Shown here in pieces: positions 48,238 through 56,595 of a DNA stretch of 64,000 bases. The stretch covers positions 248,001 through 312,000 of the forward strand of contig CANMUP010000003.1 in NCBI GenBank assembly GCA_947501105.1, given 5' to 3'. The stretch is from an uncultured Flaviramulus sp. GTDB lineage: Bacteria > Bacteroidota > Bacteroidia > Flavobacteriales > Flavobacteriaceae. The notes beneath the pieces are model-generated. The model was given only the letters and a program-made list of their open reading frames with translations. It was not told the DNA's origin and ran no database searches. The translations under genes were made by a program, and so were the position numbers. Every line of letters starts with the position of its first letter. Positions within the stretch are counted from its first letter, which is position 1.

Positions 48238-50847
48238 ATGAATCGAAGAAATTATATAAAAACATTTTTATTGGGTTCTGTTATCCCTGCAGCATCTTGT
48301 TACGGTATTACAAATCTTTCAAAAATTGGATTTACCAATCAAAAGACTTTGGCATTTAAAAGCAAGTGGCATTTATGGCAAAACATGAAATGGGTTGGTC
48401 CACAATATTGGGGGAATAGATTGCAAGATTGGGAGTTAATTAACGGGAAAGTGGTTTGTACAGTTAAAGGAAGAAACAGGAACTTACACTTGCTTACAGT
48501 GCAAAACCCGAAAGGTGACGCAGAATATGAAACGAAAGTTACTATAAATGTTTTAGACAGTGAGATTGAAAATTCAGGAAAAAGCTGTTTTGGAGTCAGA
48601 ATTGGAACTAAAGGGCGATTTGATGATTATCGATCGGCTGCAGTTTTTGGAAAAGGTTTAGATATAGGATTGAATCTTAATGGGGATTTAGTTGTAGGGA
48701 ATAAGATTTATAAAACAAAACCGGCTAAAATACTTAACAAGTTTACCCTAAATATTAGCGTTAAAAATAAGGATGCTAGTAAACAGTCCCTAAAAATTGA
48801 TGTTTTAGATTCTTCTAATAAAATAATATACACCTTAAATGATTTTGATGCTTCTCATGAAAACTTAAAAGGAGGTTTTGCTCTACTTTCAGATATAGAT
48901 ATTAAAAGAAACAATAACTATAAACCAGTAGTTGAGTTTGAGCATTGGAGTATTAATTCAGAATCGCTTTATTCAAATGAAGATAATATTTTCGGACCCA
49001 TTTGTTTTTCGCAGTATACATTACACCATAATAAATTAAAAATCACAGCCCAATTGTCTCCAGTAGAAGAGATAAAGGGGCACAAGGTATTATTGCAATT
49101 TAAAATGGGTGATAATTGGATTACTCAGGAGGAGCAAGTAATTACGCATGTAGGACGTGCTGTTAACTTTTCGGTTAGTAATTGGAACGCTACTACAAAC
49201 ATACCATATAGAATTCGTTTAAAAATACCTTTAGTAGAAGGATTACATCAGTATGATTATGAAGGTACTATTTTAGGTGAACCAAAGAATAAAGAAACAT
49301 TAAAAGCTGCTGTTTTTAGCTGTAATTTCGACTATGGTTTTCCAGATTCTGATGTTAATGAAAATGCCTCAAAATTAAATCCAGATATCTGTTTGTTTCT
49401 TGGAGATCAGTTTTATGAAGGCACAGGAGGTTTTGGTGCACAATTCAATGGAGATTTTGATAAAACTTGTCTAGATTATTTGCGCAAGTGGATGATGTTT
49501 GGCTGGTCATACCGCGAATTGTTTAGACACCGACCTTGTGCTATAATTCCAGATGATCATGATGTGTATCATGGTAATATTTGGGGTGAAGAGGGGAAAT
49601 TAGCAGATAATAGTAAGGGTTATGGCGCGTCATCACAGGATAGTGGAGGGTATAAAATGTCTCCAGAATGGGTTAACATGGTGCAATTTACACAAACTAG
49701 TCACTTACCAGACCCGTACAACCCCACGCCTGTTAAAAACAATATAGGTGTTTATTACACACATTGGAATTACGCTGGAATTAGTTTCGCTATTTTAGAA
49801 GACAGAAAATTTAAATCGGCGCCCGCTCATATTTTACCAGAAGAAGCAAAGGTGAATAATGGATGGATTATGGCTGATGATTTTGATATTAAACAGTACA
49901 GAGATTTAGAAGCAGATTTATTAGGTGAAAGACAAGAGCAATTTTTAGAAGCATGGGGTAAAGATTGGTCTCATGGAGCTGAAATGAAAGCTGTTTTATC
50001 ACAAACCAATTTTGCTACGGTGGCAACATTACCAAAAGAAGCAAAAACCGGAGCTGTAATACCTAAACTGTATATTCCAGAAATAGGAGAGTATATAGAA
50101 GGTGATAAGGCTACTGTAGATATGGATTCTAATGGTTGGCCAGCTAATAAAAGAGATAAAGCAGTTGGAATTATAAGAAAAGCTTTTGCATTTCACATAG
50201 CTGGCGACCAACATTTAGGATCTTTTGTTCAATATGGTTTAGATGAATATGGTGATAGTGGATATGCTTTTGCAGGACCAGCTTTAAATAATATTTGGCC
50301 ACGACGTTTTTGGCCACCAGTAGCCAGCTCGAATCATAGCTATAAAAACCCTGCATATACTGGTAATCATATTGATGGTTTTGGCAATAAAATGACAGTC
50401 AAGGCTGTTGCAAACCCACACAATATGCATTTAGAACCTAAAGTTTTACATAATAGGGCTGTTGGTTACGGCATAGTTACTTTCAATAAAAAAGATCGAA
50501 CAATTAAAACAGAATGTTATAAACGATTTATTAGTCCAGAAGAAAAAGATGCACAATATCCTGGTTGGCCTCAAACTGTTACACAAGAAGATAATTATGG
50601 ACGTAAGGCAATAGCACACTTACCAGAAATTAAAATTGAAGGCTTGAAAAACCCTGTGATTGAAGTTATAAATGAATCAACAAATAAAACAGAATACACA
50701 TTACGTCTTAATACAAACGTAATTACTCCTAAAGTATTTAATGAGTTGAATTCATACACTATTAAAGTTGGAGAACCAGACTTGAATATTTGGAAAACTA
50801 AAACAGGATTAACGCCTTACACAGATAAAATCAAATTTGTTTTCTAG
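48238..50847 (+). CDS. PhoD-like metallophosphoesterase with N-terminal beta-sandwich
   Basis: An 869-residue exported protein with a Tat-like N-terminus MNRRNYIKTFLLGSVIPAAS. Residues about 40-240 form a LamG/DUF1080-like sandwich (EYETKVTINVLDSEIENSGK, GGFALLSDIDI). Residues about 355-800 are a PhoD-type metallophosphatase: FSCNFDYGFPDSD near 360, LGDQFYE with Asp390, IIPDDHDVYHG at 436-446 and IAGDQHLGS at 654-662 supply the metal ligands. Family PhoD enzymes are phosphodiesterases or phosphomonoesterases, often Ca/Fe dependent. Being the last gene of a sulfatase PUL, it may remove a phosphate ester from the glycan or act on another ester (inference). It is longer than classic PhoD (about 550). 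Confidence 0.86.
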   Translation: MNRRNYIKTFLLGSVIPAASCYGITNLSKIGFTNQKTLAFKSKWHLWQNMKWVGPQYWGNRLQDWELINGKVVCTVKGRNRNLHLLTVQNPKGDAEYETKVTINVLDSEIENSGKSCFGVRIGTKGRFDDYRSAAVFGKGLDIGLNLNGDLVVGNKIYKTKPAKILNKFTLNISVKNKDASKQSLKIDVLDSSNKIIYTLNDFDASHENLKGGFALLSDIDIKRNNNYKPVVEFEHWSINSESLYSNEDNIFGPICFSQYTLHHNKLKITAQLSPVEEIKGHKVLLQFKMGDNWITQEEQVITHVGRAVNFSVSNWNATTNIPYRIRLKIPLVEGLHQYDYEGTILGEPKNKETLKAAVFSCNFDYGFPDSDVNENASKLNPDICLFLGDQFYEGTGGFGAQFNGDFDKTCLDYLRKWMMFGWSYRELFRHRPCAIIPDDHDVYHGNIWGEEGKLADNSKGYGASSQDSGGYKMSPEWVNMVQFTQTSHLPDPYNPTPVKNNIGVYYTHWNYAGISFAILEDRKFKSAPAHILPEEAKVNNGWIMADDFDIKQYRDLEADLLGERQEQFLEAWGKDWSHGAEMKAVLSQTNFATVATLPKEAKTGAVIPKLYIPEIGEYIEGDKATVDMDSNGWPANKRDKAVGIIRKAFAFHIAGDQHLGSFVQYGLDEYGDSGYAFAGPALNNIWPRRFWPPVASSNHSYKNPAYTGNHIDGFGNKMTVKAVANPHNMHLEPKVLHNRAVGYGIVTFNKKDRTIKTECYKRFISPEEKDAQYPGWPQTVTQEDNYGRKAIAHLPEIKIEGLKNPVIEVINESTNKTEYTLRLNTNVITPKVFNELNSYTIKVGEPDLNIWKTKTGLTPYTDKIKFVF

Positions 50848-51197
50848 GTATCGGTTTGAGGTAATTAATCATCTAGAAAAGAAATTTAGCATTATTGTAT
50901 TGTTCTCATCAAGAATTGTCCATGAATAATGGAATAAATCAAGGAATATGAATAATGAAATATGAAGTTGTTGATTTAAATAAAAATCCAAAATAATCTT
51001 GCTTAATACTGAATAGCATATTATATTTGCACGCACCTTAAAAAAGGTATAACAAAAACAAAAGTTCTAATCAAATAATTCCTATTTAATTACTAAGGAT
51101 AATTAAAAAGTTGTAAAGTTTGATTTTTTATAGAATATAATGAGAATGGTAGTTTTTCTACTATTTTAATACTGTTAAGTAGAAACATAAAAACTAC
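50848..51197. other. Gap between PhoD-like gene and tRNA-Arg
   Basis: A 350-base AT-rich stretch. It holds the promoter listed at 50999-51029 and two small imperfect hairpins (ACCTTAAAAAAGGT near 51036 and a TAGTTTTTCTA near 51151). No open frame of protein character was found on either strand. Confidence 0.6.
50999..51029 (+). promoter_or_regulatory. Promoter, probably of tRNA-Arg
   Basis: TTG at 50999-51001 and TATATTTG at 51022-51029 are spaced by 20 bases, an exact fit to the Bacteroidota consensus. The start would be near 51036, leaving about 160 bases of leader before the tRNA. That leader is long but has no gene of its own. Confidence 0.6.
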
Positions 51198-51271
51198 GGG
51201 CTCTTAGCTCAGCTGGATAGAGCACCTCCCTTCTAAGGAGGCGGTCGAAGGTTCGAATCCTTCAGGGCTCA
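51198..51271 (+). tRNA. tRNA-Arg (anticodon UCU)
   Basis: A 74-base cloverleaf. The 7-bp acceptor stem (GGGCTCT with AGGGCTC, two G-U pairs) is followed by a D-arm with GCTC/GAGC. The anticodon stem CCTCC/GGAGG encloses loop CTTCTAA with anticodon TCT, and the T-arm contains GGTTCGAATCC. The 3' CCA is not encoded. It reads AGA codons, which are common in this AT-rich genome. A terminator follows at once. Confidence 0.97.
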
Positions 51272-51274
51272 CTA

Positions 51275-51323
51275 ACGGATTTGTAATAAACTGATTATTT
51301 GGTTTTTACAAGTCCGTTTTTTT
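51275..51323 (+). terminator. Rho-independent terminator of tRNA-Arg
   Basis: ACGGATTTGTAA (51275-51286) pairs with TTACAAGTCCGT (51306-51317) over 12 bp with one U-G pair and a 19-base loop, followed by a run of T to 51323. It starts 4 bases after the tRNA end. Confidence 0.85.
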
Positions 51324-51324
51324 A

Positions 51325-51345
51325 TTTGTGGCCAATTTGTGGCCA
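51325..51345. repeat. Tandem 10-bp direct repeat after the tRNA
   Basis: TTTGTGGCCA occurs twice, at 51325-51334 and 51336-51345, separated by one base. GC-containing repeats just after a tRNA gene are typical of integrase attachment regions. No integrase gene is in the window, so this is only a hint of a past or potential insertion site. The stretch from 51346 to about 51515 shows nothing else. Confidence 0.45.
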
Positions 51346-51459
51346 TTATTTACCGTTTTAGTAAGATAGAAATATTAGAGTTTATCACACAAAAACTAAT
51401 TAAATATTTTTAAAATTTTTATTTGTACTCCCATAACTACTTTTACTATAATTATTTTT

Positions 51460-51696
51460 ATGCATAGTTTTCAACGAGTTTTATGTGCAATGCGTTCATT
51501 ATTTTTCTCTTTATTAAAAATGGTTCCAGCAGATTTTGTATGGCTAATTGAATACCTGTTTTCAGAAGTTCTAGTAAACCCTAGCAATGCTGAAATAACA
51601 ACTGATATTGAAAAAGTATTAGGAAGAAAGCCTAAAGATTTCTCAGAGTATGTTAAAGAAGCAAAAGCTACTGGTGCTTGGACTCCCAAATTCTAA
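51460..51696 (+). pseudogene. C-terminal remnant of an NmrA-like NAD(P)-binding protein
   Basis: A 78-codon open frame. From about 51514 on it reads MVPADFVWLIEYLFSEVLVN, then ITTDIEKVLGRKPKDFSEYV and KEAKATGAWTPKF. This is the characteristic end of NmrA/SDR-a-type NAD(P)H-binding proteins (about 280-290 residues), where the final part follows the Rossmann domain. The whole nucleotide-binding region is missing, and the upstream 20 or so residues look random. It lies in the tRNA-proximal region and is best seen as the tail of a deleted gene. Identification is from memory of the family's C-terminal pattern. Confidence 0.55.
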
Positions 51697-51803
51697 CCTT
51701 AAAAAGGCTACTGAAAAGTTATACATAAAAAATAGATAATTTATATATCTGTATAAATGCTTTCAGCTTACAAATTAAATTGCTCATCCTAAAACTCAAA
51801 TTA

Positions 51804-52679
51804 TCAACGCTGTCCTTTTTTAAAACCATAAGTGTTTTGACCTATAAAATCTTGCGGAAATATATTATCACCCTTAAATCCAATCTCTATGGTGCCACTA
51901 TCTTCAGGAATGTAATTGGTCTTAAAGATATAATCCCAGAGACTCAGACTAATACCATAGTTTACACCATATTTGCCTTTAGGTAATACATAAGCATGGT
52001 GATATAAATGCATTACAGGGTTATTGAAAACGTATTTTAAAGGACCCCAAGTAATTTTAATATTTGAGTGATTAAAATGGCCAATGGCAATTGTTATAAA
52101 GTGAATTATGAAGGCTTGTTCTGGCTCAAAACCACCAATTATCATAACACCAAAAGTTTTAAGTGGTTTATAAAATATGTTTTCCATCCAGTGGTATCTC
52201 AAATGTGCAGCAAACCCCATTTCTTTTACACTATGGTGTACTTTATGAAACTTCCATAGAAAACCATACTTATGCAATAACACGTGCGTAAACCACTGTA
52301 CAAAGTCAAGTATAATAAAAAATACCAATAACTGTAGCCAAGGCGCCCATTTTGAGATGTCAAAAAGGGCTAGGCTTTTTGCTGTTATGTTAATTTCGTT
52401 AAAAAGCAAGCCTAGAATCTCATAAACACCACTAATGACGATTGAGAATATGAAAAAATTAAAGAACATATAAAACGCGTCTAACCAAAAATCACGTCTA
52501 AAAATAGATTGCTCTTTTCGCCACGGAAAGATAATCTCCAAGAGCCATACAAAAAGTGAAATGGCTATAAGCCCCCAAAAATAATTGGTGTACCATGGTA
52601 CTTCAAATATTATAGATTTCCATGTCCAATCTAAAGTGCCTTGAAAGGCATTAATAAACGCATTTAAATACTTTTCCAT
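51804..52679 (-). CDS. Sterol desaturase/fatty acid hydroxylase family membrane protein
   Basis: A 291-residue membrane protein with four to five hydrophobic segments (about 30-50, 70-100, 120-140 and 185-205). It has the histidine boxes of the di-iron fatty acid hydroxylase family: HVLLH near 143, HKVHHS near 155 and HLYHHA near 234. The family hydroxylates or desaturates lipids. The substrate here is unknown. It is the last gene of the run sulfite dehydrogenase, cytochrome c, rhodanese, hydroxylase, one base after the rhodanese gene, so they are probably one transcript. The link to sulfur oxidation is not understood. Confidence 0.9.
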   Translation of the reverse strand: MEKYLNAFINAFQGTLDWTWKSIIFEVPWYTNYFWGLIAISLFVWLLEIIFPWRKEQSIFRRDFWLDAFYMFFNFFIFSIVISGVYEILGLLFNEINITAKSLALFDISKWAPWLQLLVFFIILDFVQWFTHVLLHKYGFLWKFHKVHHSVKEMGFAAHLRYHWMENIFYKPLKTFGVMIIGGFEPEQAFIIHFITIAIGHFNHSNIKITWGPLKYVFNNPVMHLYHHAYVLPKGKYGVNYGISLSLWDYIFKTNYIPEDSGTIEIGFKGDNIFPQDFIGQNTYGFKKGQR

Positions 52680-52680
52680 T

Positions 52681-53607
52681 TTATTTTTTTATTTGTGTTA
52701 TACTATCACTTTCAACAGGTAAATCATTAAAATAACTCCACTCTGTCCATGAGCCATCATAATTCTTTACATTTTTATAACCTAATAATTGTGTGAGCAC
52801 AAAAGTAGTATGTGCTGAGCGCACACCACTGTGGCAATACAAAATTATAGAATCGTTCTTTTTTATGTTTAATTGACTATATACATGTTCTAATTCCGTC
52901 AACGATTTCAAATGTTTATTTCCACTGTAATTTATGGCTTCTGCCCAATCTATATGAATACTGTTTGGTATTCTTCCTCCTTTCGAAGCGCCTTTTTTTT
53001 GCCATTTACCGGAAAACTCATCACTGGTTCTTGTATCTAAAATAACAACATTAGTGCTTAAAGCCTTAGTTACTTGTTCCTTTGAAACATAATATTGCAT
53101 TTTTGAATGTTCAGCGAGTTTAAAAACACTTGCATCCACTTTTGGTATTTGAGTGGTCACTAGTCCACTATTTGCCTTCCACCCTGTAATACCTCCATGT
53201 AACATTTTTATATTTTTAAAATTATAGTTTTGCAAAACCCACCATAATCTTGACGCTTCACACAACCCATTATCATCATATACTATAATAGTGTCATTAG
53301 TTTTAATTCCAAGTTTTTCAAATAAGGCTTCAATCTGTGTTTTACTTGCCATAATTCCTTTATAAGGATAAGACGTATCTTCTATATCTGATCGCCAAAT
53401 ATTTAAAGCACCAACTATATGTTCATTTTCGTAGCTCTCTTTTTTTCTAAAATCTATGATTTTAATGTTTGGCTGTTTAGCAATGGATTTCAATTCATCG
53501 GCTTCTATTAAATATGTTTCTTCGACTTCATCTAAATCAAGCGCTTTTTCATTCTTGCATGCAGAAATGATCAGTAAAAATAATATGATATTAATCCTCC
53601 AATTCAT
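52681..53607 (-). CDS. Tandem-rhodanese sulfurtransferase lipoprotein
   Basis: A 308-residue protein read from ATG 53607; a TTG nine bases earlier would add three residues. The lipobox is IISAC with Cys17. Two rhodanese domains follow. The first (about 35-150) has the active-loop Cys116 in DDNGLCEASRLWW. The second (about 175-300) has Cys258 in YCHSGVRSAHT, the normal catalytic loop. It would move a sulfane sulfur (thiosulfate or 3-mercaptopyruvate type) on the periplasmic side. It overlaps the cytochrome gene by 17 bases, so the two are translationally coupled in a sulfite-oxidation operon. Confidence 0.9.
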   Translation of the reverse strand: MNWRINIILFLLIISACKNEKALDLDEVEETYLIEADELKSIAKQPNIKIIDFRKKESYENEHIVGALNIWRSDIEDTSYPYKGIMASKTQIEALFEKLGIKTNDTIIVYDDNGLCEASRLWWVLQNYNFKNIKMLHGGITGWKANSGLVTTQIPKVDASVFKLAEHSKMQYYVSKEQVTKALSTNVVILDTRTSDEFSGKWQKKGASKGGRIPNSIHIDWAEAINYSGNKHLKSLTELEHVYSQLNIKKNDSIILYCHSGVRSAHTTFVLTQLLGYKNVKNYDGSWTEWSYFNDLPVESDSITQIKK

Positions 53608-54064
53608 ACCAGTCAATATCTATTAAAACCGTTCGCCTTCCTTTTGTTTTTGTTGGGTAATTTGTGACTAAATAATTAACGATAATTTCCTGATTCTCTC
53701 CTAAATCCCAAAGGTTTTGTGTTTCTTGCATCCACTGAATCGTTGCATTCCATCGTTCAGCATTCATCCTATTTTGAGTGACTAGTTTTGCTGAATGGCA
53801 ATTAGTACAATTGTTTATAACGGTCATCAACCCTTCAGCATCAACCAGACCAGTTCTTACATGAATTCCGTTTTCAATACGATCAAAATCGTCCTCTATT
53901 GGAACCGTCGCGATGGTTTCTGATTTCGACTTAAAATCAAAGAAACTTGGATTGAACATATAATAAACCAACACGCCTCCAGTAATTGCAAACAAAGCAA
54001 AAAGGAGCCTCAATAATCGATGCACTTTTCTAACTTGCGTTCTAAACGTTTCTTCTTTAGTCAT
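53591..54064 (-). CDS. Membrane-anchored monohaem cytochrome c (SorB-like)
   Basis: A 157-residue protein with a membrane anchor near residues 17-37 and a periplasmic domain. The single haem site is C86-T-N-C89-H90 in NNCTNCHSAKLV. It directly follows the sulfite-dehydrogenase-like gene with no gap. SorA/SorB pairs use such a cytochrome to pass sulfite electrons to the respiratory chain, so that role is inferred here. The C-terminal Met ligand is not certain; Met100 (QNRM) or Met112 (IQWM) could serve. Confidence 0.88.
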   Translation of the reverse strand: MTKEETFRTQVRKVHRLLRLLFALFAITGGVLVYYMFNPSFFDFKSKSETIATVPIEDDFDRIENGIHVRTGLVDAEGLMTVINNCTNCHSAKLVTQNRMNAERWNATIQWMQETQNLWDLGENQEIIVNYLVTNYPTKTKGRRTVLIDIDWYELED

Positions 54065-55285
54065 TTATTTAACTTTTACAGCTATTCTATGGCAAGCATT
54101 GTTTAAATACCCTTTTGGGTTCCATCCTGGTAATAACATGGGTTGTACTACGCTATTGGTATCTGTTGCTCTTGCCCAAACTTCATAGTAACCAGATTTA
54201 GGAAAATCAACTGAGGCAGAAAAATGTTGCCAAGCCAATCGGTTTACAGGTTTTTCAATACTACATGTATTCCAAGTTGAACCAAAATCTATAGAATATT
54301 CCATTTTGGCAACCTCTAGCTCACCTGCCCAAGCATGGCCTCTAATTTTTAAAGCCTTTCCTTTTTGCATTATTGCTCCAGTTTTAGGGTAGGTAATCAA
54401 TGACTTTACTGGCATAGATTCTATGATGCACATATCTTCATCTTTTACCTTTTCTCCTGGAGCCACAGGCTCACAAGGTACTCTGTATGCAGTTCCTGTC
54501 ATTTTTGTACCATCATGAACTTTATTACGAATACTAATTCTATTAATCCACTTGCCAGATACTGAAGCAGGCCAACCACCTGCAACCAAACGTAGCGGAT
54601 ATCCATGAACTAATGGAATATCCTCACCATTCATTTTAAAGGCTAATAGTGTTTCGTCTTGTAGGGCTTTAGACATAGGACAACCTCTTGAAATAGGTTC
54701 CTTTTTTGGGTCTCTACTGAGATGCTTATCTACGGCATGATACCCAATATAAACCGCATTACTTTTAATACCAGCGTCTTCTAAGACATCTCGTAAACGC
54801 ACGCCTGTCCATGTGGCACAATGTACGGCACCAATGGTCCATTGGTTTCCTTTTGCTGGTGGATCAAATTCAGCACGTCCATTACCACCACATTCAAGTG
54901 CTAATTGATAAGTATGTTGCTTGAATTTAGATTTCAACTCGCCCAAGGTATATGTTTTTTGGTTTTTGATCGACTCACCATCAACCGTGAGCGTCCATGT
55001 TTTAGCATCGATATCTTCGGGGACTAAGCCATTGTTTCTGATAAACATACACGAATTTGGAGTAATCTTATCATCCAACAAATGAGCTTGTGCTTCAATA
55101 TTCCATGGCTTATCATTAAGCACAATCATGTCTTTGTGCTTTTTAAATAGTTTAAAGGGATCGGGATCCTGTAATGCTAATGGAATATATCCATCTAGCA
55201 TTTGAGAACCAAAAACAAGCTCTGTACCTATAAGCGCTGCAAACGAACTTAATGTTGCTTTTTTTACGAAAGATCTTCTTTTCAA
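54065..55285 (-). CDS. Sulfite oxidase-like molybdopterin-dependent oxidoreductase (SorA-like)
   Basis: A 406-residue periplasmic molybdoenzyme. It starts with TTG (no in-frame ATG nearby), and the N-terminus MKRRSFVKKATLSSFAALIG is a Tat signal. The Mo-cofactor domain has TWTLTVDGE, the Mo-ligand Cys133 in LALECGGNGRAEFDPPAKG and GAVHCATWTGVRLRDVLEDA. The C-terminal dimerisation domain (about 300-406) has IRGHAWAGELEVAKMEYSID. In sulfite oxidases the corresponding motif is C-A-G-N-R-R, here C-G-G-N-G-R, so the substrate could differ. With the cytochrome c and rhodanese genes downstream, oxidation of sulfite to sulfate is the most likely role. Confidence 0.88.
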   Translation of the reverse strand: MKRRSFVKKATLSSFAALIGTELVFGSQMLDGYIPLALQDPDPFKLFKKHKDMIVLNDKPWNIEAQAHLLDDKITPNSCMFIRNNGLVPEDIDAKTWTLTVDGESIKNQKTYTLGELKSKFKQHTYQLALECGGNGRAEFDPPAKGNQWTIGAVHCATWTGVRLRDVLEDAGIKSNAVYIGYHAVDKHLSRDPKKEPISRGCPMSKALQDETLLAFKMNGEDIPLVHGYPLRLVAGGWPASVSGKWINRISIRNKVHDGTKMTGTAYRVPCEPVAPGEKVKDEDMCIIESMPVKSLITYPKTGAIMQKGKALKIRGHAWAGELEVAKMEYSIDFGSTWNTCSIEKPVNRLAWQHFSASVDFPKSGYYEVWARATDTNSVVQPMLLPGWNPKGYLNNACHRIAVKVK

Positions 55286-55413
55286 AATATTTAATTTATA
55301 GATTAATTACAACTCACTAAATTACGAGCTTTTGCTCTCTTTCTTTGTAACCAATGTTACGTTAAAACATAACTAATAAAGCTAAATTGCACAATTACTT
55401 TAAAACATGCAAG

Positions 55414-56103
55414 ATGAATATCATGACAAAGGATTTCGAAACTAAATTTACAGGTTGGGCATTTATAGTTGCCGCATTGCTATTATGGTTTGGATGGGCA
55501 CTATCGCCTCATCATATTGGAGAATATATTGTCGCTTCAGATTTTGAGGTGATTGGTGAAAGCGTTTGGACTTGGATTTGGATGTATCGTATTCATATTT
55601 TTGGCTGGGTGACTATGGGCATTGCATTATTTGCTTTGGTGTCGGTAGCAGCTCGAAAACCATATCGTGTACTTATATTACCTGGTGCTGGTATGCTTAT
55701 TATTGGCACGTTTACTCTAGCTATCGCCAATGCGTATTTTTATAATTTTGGTGCTTGGGGAGTTGGAGAAACAGCAGGAAAATCTGTGGTAGAACTTCAA
55801 GAATTTATGCATGATATCTTATTCACTAATCAATATGTTACTTGCTTCATCCGTTTCGGACGTGTTTTCTCAGGAGTTGGCTTAGTTTTGTTAGGTATTG
55901 GCTTTGTTAAATGGAATATCCTAAGCAAATGGTTAGGCTGGTTTACAGTACTGTTAGGCCTTGCAGCTATGGGTATTATTATGGGCATACCTGATAATTA
56001 TGACATCTACAAACCACTATTTCATGTGAAAGTGATTTGGTTGGTTATGATGGGTATTGTACTATTAACACAAGGCGTTCATTTATCTAAATCGGAGATC
56101 TAG
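55414..56103 (+). CDS. Membrane protein of unknown function
   Basis: A 229-residue protein from ATG 55414; TTG 55387 and ATG 55423 are alternatives. It has about five to six hydrophobic segments, roughly at residues 15-35, 60-82, 88-112, 145-165, 170-190 and 200-220. Notable segments are FGWALSPHHIGEY, FNFGAWGVGETAGKS and FIRFGRVFSGVGLVLLGIGF. I do not recognise a family. It is divergent from the SorA-like gene with a short shared upstream region (55286-55413), so it could be linked to that operon. Confidence 0.75.
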   Translation: MNIMTKDFETKFTGWAFIVAALLLWFGWALSPHHIGEYIVASDFEVIGESVWTWIWMYRIHIFGWVTMGIALFALVSVAARKPYRVLILPGAGMLIIGTFTLAIANAYFYNFGAWGVGETAGKSVVELQEFMHDILFTNQYVTCFIRFGRVFSGVGLVLLGIGFVKWNILSKWLGWFTVLLGLAAMGIIMGIPDNYDIYKPLFHVKVIWLVMMGIVLLTQGVHLSKSEI

Positions 56104-56595
56104 AGGGTTCAGTCTCATCTATTAAAGTAATAAATCATCCTTTAAATTTAGTGATTATGCAGTAATTTGAACATTCATTGTTTTGCTGCTATAGATGTAA
56201 ATTGATGCTAAGAAAATAGGGAAGGAGTGAATAGAACTTATTTCAAAAAAGATGTACAATAACGCATATAATTAATATTATAGAACATTTCTAATTCTGT
56301 TATGATTAGGTTCGATATTTTTTTATACACTCTGCCAAAATAATCTTGATGCATAAATAACTTTTTATTGAGCTTTTACCCTTGACTTAGATAATAAAAA
56401 ATTGATATATCACTAATTATTTTAAAAGGAATTATAAGTTAATCGATAAGTGGGATAAAGAAAGTAACTCGAATTTTTCAAGGCTAACAAAAAGCTTTAC
56501 GATACAAGTGGAGCTTTTTGTTTTTTGGTTTATTGGAATTATAAAATTACTTGCTAGGTTAGTTATAATATTTATTAGTTTAGCAAATAGATTAT
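56104..56595. other. 492-base gap with no protein gene
   Basis: AT-rich DNA with stops in all frames. Its only clear element is the hairpin with U-tail at 56486-56526 (listed separately). No promoter of the TTG-N20-TAnnTTTG form was found with confidence. A small RNA ending at the hairpin is possible but unproven. Confidence 0.5.
56486..56526 (+). terminator. Terminator-like hairpin in the gap before the repeat protein
   Basis: AACAAAAAGCT (56486-56496) and its exact reverse complement AGCTTTTTGTT (56512-56522) flank a 15-base loop, with T continuing to 56526. The nearest upstream gene ends 380 bases earlier, so it may end a long 3' region or a separate small RNA. Confidence 0.6.

Noticed and set aside
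51325-51345. Direct repeat as proof of an integrated mobile element
   Set aside because: No integrase, transposase or second copy is in the window, so only a possible attachment region can be claimed.
51804-55285. Functional link between the PUL sulfatases and the sulfite dehydrogenase operon
   Set aside because: Sulfatases release sulfate, not sulfite, and the two sets are separated by a tRNA and a remnant region. Proximity alone is not evidence.
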